NCBI RefSeq assembly: GCF_001658005.1
Contig: NZ_CP015986.1
Coordinates: 620,001-684,000, forward strand
Source: Sphingobium sp. EP60837
GTDB lineage: Bacteria > Pseudomonadota > Alphaproteobacteria > Sphingomonadales > Sphingomonadaceae
DNA length: 64,000 nucleotides
Reading direction: 5' to 3'
Each line of letters starts with the position of its first letter. The stretch's first letter is position 1. Position numbers and translations under genes: made by a program. The notes below the pieces were generated by a model. It did no database searches and was not told the origin of the DNA. It saw nothing but the letters and a program-made list of their open reading frames with translations. This document shows, piece by piece, positions 59,878 to 64,000 of this stretch.

Positions 59878-61353
59878 CTAAATGATGATCTTCACCCGCT
59901 GGCCGGGGCGCAGCACGCTTTGTGCAGTCAGGGAATTGAGTGTGAGGAAGCGATCCAACTGATAATTGGGATAGGCCATGCGCTGGCTGAGTGACTGTAC
60001 GGTGTCGCCGGACTTGACGGTGACGACGCTGATGCGCCGCGGCTTGATTGCGGCAGCTTCCTGCGGCGAGAGGCGCTGAACGGACTGCACCATAGAGGAA
60101 AAGGGGCCGATGCCCTGCCCTGCCGCAGTCAGCAGGAGAAAATGATAGGCCTTCCCGCCGCCGAAATCATAGGCGAACACTGTCGCATCAACTTGGCTCG
60201 ACTGGGTACTCGCCCGGATCGTGCGCCAGGCTGCAGGGATGCCATTTACAGTAGTGCGCCGCACTTCCCCTTCGGGCACGCGGCTGTTGCTGCCGCCCAG
60301 CTTGGCAAAGACGGAATTGATATAGGCAGATAAATCCCCTGAATAGGAGGCGCCGCCAAACTGTGCCTGCCCGCCTGATCCCGACACGGACACAGCGTCA
60401 GCGGCATTTTCCATGCCGAAGCCGGAAGGTGCGGTGAAGGACAGGCGCAGGTCGGGATGACGGAAACGGCTTCCCTCGATGACGCCCTGTCGCGGGTCGT
60501 CGCCATAGAGCACGCCATCCAGCGCCGTCAGAAACGCTTCCTTGTTACGTGCGCCGGAAGTCCCCCTCTGCCCTGCGGCATTACGCGCGGCGCGGCCGAC
60601 GCGGGACCCGGGGTCAGGGTGCGTGCTCGCCCACTCTGGCACCGAACGGGCATTGCCCGTCACGCGCGCATCTAGACTGCTTTGAGCGGCGAGGGACGCG
60701 AGCATGGTCGAAAGAGCGCGCGGGTCATAACCGCCGGCCGCAAGGTAGCGGATGCCGAGATCATCTGCCTCATATTCCTGTGAACGGGAGAATTTGAGCG
60801 TCAGCAACTGACTGCCCGTACCGATTCCCTTCTGCAGCAGCCCCGCGAAAGACGAATCGCCGAGCAAAGCGCCAGTCAGCACCTGTAGCAGCGTGCCGCC
60901 GATCGCGTTGCGCTGCGCCGCCTGCTGCCGCCGCTGTCCATGCTGGGCCGCCACATGGCCTATTTCATGACCCAGCACGCCCGCCAGTTCCGCCTCGTCA
61001 TTCATCAGCGCCATGAGCTGGCGCGTCACATAGACATAGCCGCCCGGGATCGCGAAGGCGTTATTGACCGGTGAGTTCAGCAGAGTGACCGTGAAGTCGC
61101 TCTGCGCATTGGAGAGGCCGGACTGCACCGCAATGCGGCGGCCAACCGTCTCCACATATTTCGCCTGAGGCCCGGCATAAGCCCCGCCAAATTCATTGAG
61201 CAGTTGCGGATGCTGTTTCGCTCCGCTCGCCTTGTCCTGCGCGCTGATCGATGAGACTGTCCGGATCGCACGCTGCTGACCCAGCACCGCCGGCGCGGCA
61301 AGAGCGGCGGCCATGCCCGTCGCGCCGCAAATCCATGCAATTCCCTTGTTCAT
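59878..61353 (-). CDS. M48-family zinc metalloprotease with C-terminal LysM domain
   Basis: 491 residues from the ATG at 61353 (GGAGGAGG upstream). A signal peptide (IAWICGATGMAAALAAPAVL) is followed by a BepA-like peptidase domain with LAGVLGHEIGHVAAQHG (HEIGH zinc site), EYEADDLGIRYL and WASTHPDPGSRV. The C-terminal ~50 residues are a LysM-type module (VKSGDTVQSLSQRMAYPNYQ, LRPGQRVKII). Probable periplasmic quality-control protease attached to peptidoglycan. The 17-nt motif lies 24 nt upstream. Confidence 0.93.
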   Translation of the reverse strand: MNKGIAWICGATGMAAALAAPAVLGQQRAIRTVSSISAQDKASGAKQHPQLLNEFGGAYAGPQAKYVETVGRRIAVQSGLSNAQSDFTVTLLNSPVNNAFAIPGGYVYVTRQLMALMNDEAELAGVLGHEIGHVAAQHGQRRQQAAQRNAIGGTLLQVLTGALLGDSSFAGLLQKGIGTGSQLLTLKFSRSQEYEADDLGIRYLAAGGYDPRALSTMLASLAAQSSLDARVTGNARSVPEWASTHPDPGSRVGRAARNAAGQRGTSGARNKEAFLTALDGVLYGDDPRQGVIEGSRFRHPDLRLSFTAPSGFGMENAADAVSVSGSGGQAQFGGASYSGDLSAYINSVFAKLGGSNSRVPEGEVRRTTVNGIPAAWRTIRASTQSSQVDATVFAYDFGGGKAYHFLLLTAAGQGIGPFSSMVQSVQRLSPQEAAAIKPRRISVVTVKSGDTVQSLSQRMAYPNYQLDRFLTLNSLTAQSVLRPGQRVKIII

Positions 61354-61376
61354 GCCTCCTCCCACATGCTCAGCCT

Positions 61377-61393
61377 GTTACCAGCACGTAACG
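61377..61393. promoter_or_regulatory. Near-palindromic motif GTTACCAGCACGTAACG (copy 2)
   Basis: Identical to 41777-41793. It lies in the accA-protease gap, 24-40 nt upstream of the protease start, overlapping where a promoter or leader would be. Possible shared regulator site. Confidence 0.5.
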
Positions 61394-61429
61394 AGATTGG
61401 CAGGCGCATGTTCCCAACGGCCGGGAAGT

Positions 61430-62374
61430 TCAGGCTCCGATCGCGAGGAACTTGTCGGCGCGGTCAGTCCGCAGGTCTTGGGGGCTGAGGCCGGTGAGCA
61501 AGTCCAGTTCTTCACCAATCGCCGCACCCAGATTGGCGATTGCCTGCACCGGCTCACGATGCGCGCCACCGGTGGGTTCGGGCACGATCCGATCGATGAC
61601 GCCCAGCCCCTTCAGATGCTGCGCCGTCACCTGCATGGCCGTGGCGGCATCGCTCGCCTTGTCGGCCGTCCGCCAGAGAATGGATGCGCAGCCTTCGGGC
61701 GAGATGACCGAATAGACCGCATGTTCGAACATCAACACGCGGTTCGCCGCCGCCAGCGCGACCGCGCCGCCAGAACCACCTTCGCCCACCACGGCCGCGA
61801 CCATTGGCACGCCCAGGGCAAGGCACTGCTCGGTTGAGCGGGCAATAGCTTCCGCCTGGCCGCGCTCCTCGGCCTGCACGCCGGGGAACGCTCCGGATGT
61901 ATCGACCAAAGTCACCACCGGCAGGCCGAAACGGTCCGCCAACTGCATCAGGCGGATGGCTTTGCGATAGCCTTCGGGCTTGGCCATGCCGAAATTGTGA
62001 CGGACGCGGCTGGCGGTGTCGTCGCCCTTTTCATGGCCGATCACCATGATGCGCCGTTCGCCCAGCGTCGCCAGACCACCGATGATCGCCTGGTCGTCGG
62101 AAAAGGCGCGGTCACCGGCCAGCGGCATGAAATTGTCAAACATGCCCGCCACATAGTCCTTGAAATGCGGGCGGTCGGGATGGCGCGCAACCTGCGTCTT
62201 CTGCCAAGGCGTCAGCTTGGCATAGGTGTCCACCAGCATCTTGGCGGCGCGCTGCTCGAGCTTGTCGATCTCGCCGCCGATGTCGATATCGCCAGCGCTG
62301 GCCGTCGCGCGCAATTCGATGACGCGCGCCTCAAGCTCAGCGATAGGCTTTTCAAATTCCAGAAAGCTAACCAT
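61430..62374 (-). CDS. accA: Acetyl-CoA carboxylase carboxyltransferase subunit alpha
   Basis: 314 residues. [79 protein letters not shown] and [20 protein letters not shown] match AccA. It works with AccD in malonyl-CoA formation. Starts 11 nt after xerD. Confidence 0.98.
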   Translation of the reverse strand: MVSFLEFEKPIAELEARVIELRATASAGDIDIGGEIDKLEQRAAKMLVDTYAKLTPWQKTQVARHPDRPHFKDYVAGMFDNFMPLAGDRAFSDDQAIIGGLATLGERRIMVIGHEKGDDTASRVRHNFGMAKPEGYRKAIRLMQLADRFGLPVVTLVDTSGAFPGVQAEERGQAEAIARSTEQCLALGVPMVAAVVGEGGSGGAVALAAANRVLMFEHAVYSVISPEGCASILWRTADKASDAATAMQVTAQHLKGLGVIDRIVPEPTGGAHREPVQAIANLGAAIGEELDLLTGLSPQDLRTDRADKFLAIGA

Positions 62375-62385
62375 GGGCGACGGCG

Positions 62386-63303
62386 TTAGGGCGCAGATGC
62401 CTCGTCGTCAACGAAACGATGGCGCATCGTTGCCAGTGGATGGCGGCTGTTGACCAGTTCGACCAGCCTGCGGCTATCGACATGGGTGTAGATTTGCGTT
62501 GTCCCGATATCGGCATGCCCCAGCATGGACTGGAGCGCGCGCAGATCCGCCCCGCCTTCCAGCAAATGGGAGGCGAAGGCGTGCCGTAACACATGGGGGC
62601 TCACCCGTTCCGGCGCGATGCCTGCCGCCGCGGCGAGTTGCTTCACCATCTGATACAGGCGGATGCGACTGACATGGCTCTTGCCCGACGGGAAAAGCCA
62701 GGGACTGTCGGCGGGCACATGGGCAAGCCAGGCGGCGACGGCCGCCCGTGCGCGATCGGAAATGGGCACCAGCCTTTCCCGCGCACCCTTGCCTTTCAGG
62801 ATGAGGAACGGCCGGTCGGCGGCCAGCGCACGACGCGGCAAGGACATCAGTTCGGTGGCTCGTAGGCCCGACCCATAAAGCAGTTCGATGAGCGCAGAGA
62901 GTCGCAGGTCGAGAGGCGCGGGATGCTCCACGGCCAACTTTTGTTCGATCAGGGCGAAGAGGGAATCGACTTCCTGCGCCGACAATATCTTGGGTAGCGG
63001 CCGCCGCGTCACAGGGCGCGGCAGTGCGGAAGATGGATTGTCCGCCCTTAGTCCTTCTTCCTCCAGAAAGCCGTAAAAGGCCCGAAGCGCCGAAGCCTTC
63101 CGCGCGACCGAGGAAGCGGCGAGTTCCGCCCATGCGGCCGCCAGCCCGGCGATCGCATCCTTCGTCGCCAGGGACAGACCGTTCAGCAGGCTTCCCGCAC
63201 CCTCCAGATCGGCGCGATAGGCGAGCAAGGTGTTGCGCGATGCCCCTCGCTCGGCTGCCATCATCTCCAGAAAGCGATCGATGAGAGCGGCATCTTCTCC
63301 CAT
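62386..63303 (-). CDS. xerD: Tyrosine recombinase XerD
   Basis: 305 residues from [20 protein letters not shown]. Catalytic residues: Arg in [13 protein letters not shown], Lys in [30 protein letters not shown], and [14 protein letters not shown] with His and the nucleophile Tyr. It resolves chromosome dimers at dif. The frame open further upstream overlaps the previous gene and is not used. Confidence 0.95.
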   Translation of the reverse strand: MGEDAALIDRFLEMMAAERGASRNTLLAYRADLEGAGSLLNGLSLATKDAIAGLAAAWAELAASSVARKASALRAFYGFLEEEGLRADNPSSALPRPVTRRPLPKILSAQEVDSLFALIEQKLAVEHPAPLDLRLSALIELLYGSGLRATELMSLPRRALAADRPFLILKGKGARERLVPISDRARAAVAAWLAHVPADSPWLFPSGKSHVSRIRLYQMVKQLAAAAGIAPERVSPHVLRHAFASHLLEGGADLRALQSMLGHADIGTTQIYTHVDSRRLVELVNSRHPLATMRHRFVDDEASAP

Positions 63304-63308
63304 GGGCG

Positions 63309-64000
63309 TCAGGTCCGGCTGATTGCCTCCGCCGCGATCATGCGCGCTTCGGGATCGAGCCCGACCTGGTGCAGCGCCGCGACGATATGATAAAGATGCG
63401 TCGGTGGTAGGCGCGCCCAATCGGCAGTCTGCATGCCGACCGCCGCCAGCAACGCCACGGTCGCCTTTTCCCCACGCGAAGCAGCTTGGCCAATTGCTCG
63501 CGCCCAGCGGCTGTTGGCAGCGAGATTGAGCCCATTATCTTGCGCCAGCGATGCGACCGCCTGCGCATTGAGGCGGGCTAGACCGGCTAGACCGGCGATC
63601 AGCATCTGCCCTCTCCGGCCGCCAGCTTCTTCCGTGAAGGACGATACGCGTCCCTCGCTGATATCGACGACAGCGCTCGGCGCGCCGACCGCGAGCAGCG
63701 CCCATAGATCCCCCGCACCGTCGCCTTCGGCCTGACGCGCCACTCCGCTCCAGCGGACAGCGCTACGATCATAGCCCGCCGTCAACATGGCGGCGATGAG
63801 ATTGGCGGCGTCGCGCGCCTCGACGGCGGTGATCGGCAAGGCTGCGGCAGCACGCGCGGTGGCGATCAATCCGACAAAATCAGGCCTGGCATTGTCGCGC
63901 CAAATGGTGCGCATCGCCTGCAACCGTTCTTCGGCCGACGGGCCCCGATAGGCGGTTCGCAGAGCTTCGATCCGGTCGGCGACCTCCGGAGCGGCATCGC
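63309..64000 (-). CDS. C-terminal part of a large Ala-rich protein, unknown function
   Basis: Open from the right edge to a stop at 63309 (230 codons; the start is outside). The sequence is helical and Ala/Leu-rich with repeat-like pairs (AARAAAALPITAVEARDAAN, LLAVGAPSAVVDISEGR, QTADWARLPPTHLYHIVAAL). It is 5 nt upstream of xerD, thus likely in an operon with xerD and accA. I recognise no family. Confidence 0.7.
   Translation of the reverse strand, partial: DAAPEVADRIEALRTAYRGPSAEERLQAMRTIWRDNARPDFVGLIATARAAAALPITAVEARDAANLIAAMLTAGYDRSAVRWSGVARQAEGDGAGDLWALLAVGAPSAVVDISEGRVSSFTEEAGGRRGQMLIAGLAGLARLNAQAVASLAQDNGLNLAANSRWARAIGQAASRGEKATVALLAAVGMQTADWARLPPTHLYHIVAALHQVGLDPEARMIAAEAISRT

Overview
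The window comes from a high-GC alphaproteobacterium of the Sphingomonadaceae, most likely Sphingobium or a close relative. The evidence is an XrtA/PEP-CTERM exopolysaccharide pair at the left edge, a complete PhyR-NepR-EcfG general stress response locus with a PhyP-type sensor, a CIRCE-controlled groESL operon, HRXXN-type histidine kinases, Flp pilins, and palindromic repeat families typical of sphingomonads. It is chromosomal core sequence. I see no phage, insertion sequence, plasmid, CRISPR or rRNA genes. There is one tRNA, tRNA-Ala(CGC).

Layout: 1-2382 is the 5' part of prsK and the XrtA-associated sugar transferase. 2557-6942 is the general stress response locus: on the minus strand phyR, a 46-residue membrane protein, ecfG and a small membrane protein; on the plus strand nepR and phyP. 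6946-11541 holds tgt, a small divergent protein, an RpfF-like DSF synthase and a convergent GGDEF-EAL protein, with a perfect CtrA box in front of the synthase. 11731-13993 is groESL with its terminator, CIRCE element and heat-shock-like promoter. 14196-21105 carries yghU, ligA, recN, bamD and an orphan HRXXN kinase. 21245-31414 is the translation operon rimP-nusA-(tautomerase)-ylxR-infB-rbfA-truB-rpsO-pnp. 31659-39682 holds a PQQ sugar dehydrogenase, pyrG, secG, tpiA, ppiD and trpE. 39683-42858 holds small enzymes, the tRNA and a DUF2171 protein. 42859-48861 is a leucine/isovalerate catabolic block (liuD, liuB, ivd) with a divergent LysR regulator. 48831-58774 holds queA, a cyclophilin, coaD, ispA, xseB, an MliC-like lipoprotein, a DUF805 protein, purL, a BioC-like methyltransferase, a DUF418 protein, bfd and bfr. 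58820-64000 holds mutT, two Flp pilins, an M48-LysM protease, accA, xerD and a gene cut by the right edge.

The most interesting signals are: (i) the RpfF-like synthase beside a c-di-GMP enzyme with a CtrA box in its upstream region; (ii) a palindromic repeat that appears to have inserted in frame into truB, adding about 37-39 residues; (iii) an exact EcfG promoter in front of a 46-residue membrane protein and ecfG, with nepR detached from ecfG; (iv) a PhyP whose ATPase domain has lost its nucleotide-binding residues; and (v) an identical 17-nt near-palindrome upstream of two unrelated genes 19.6 kb apart. All gene functions are assigned by reading family motifs, without database searches.
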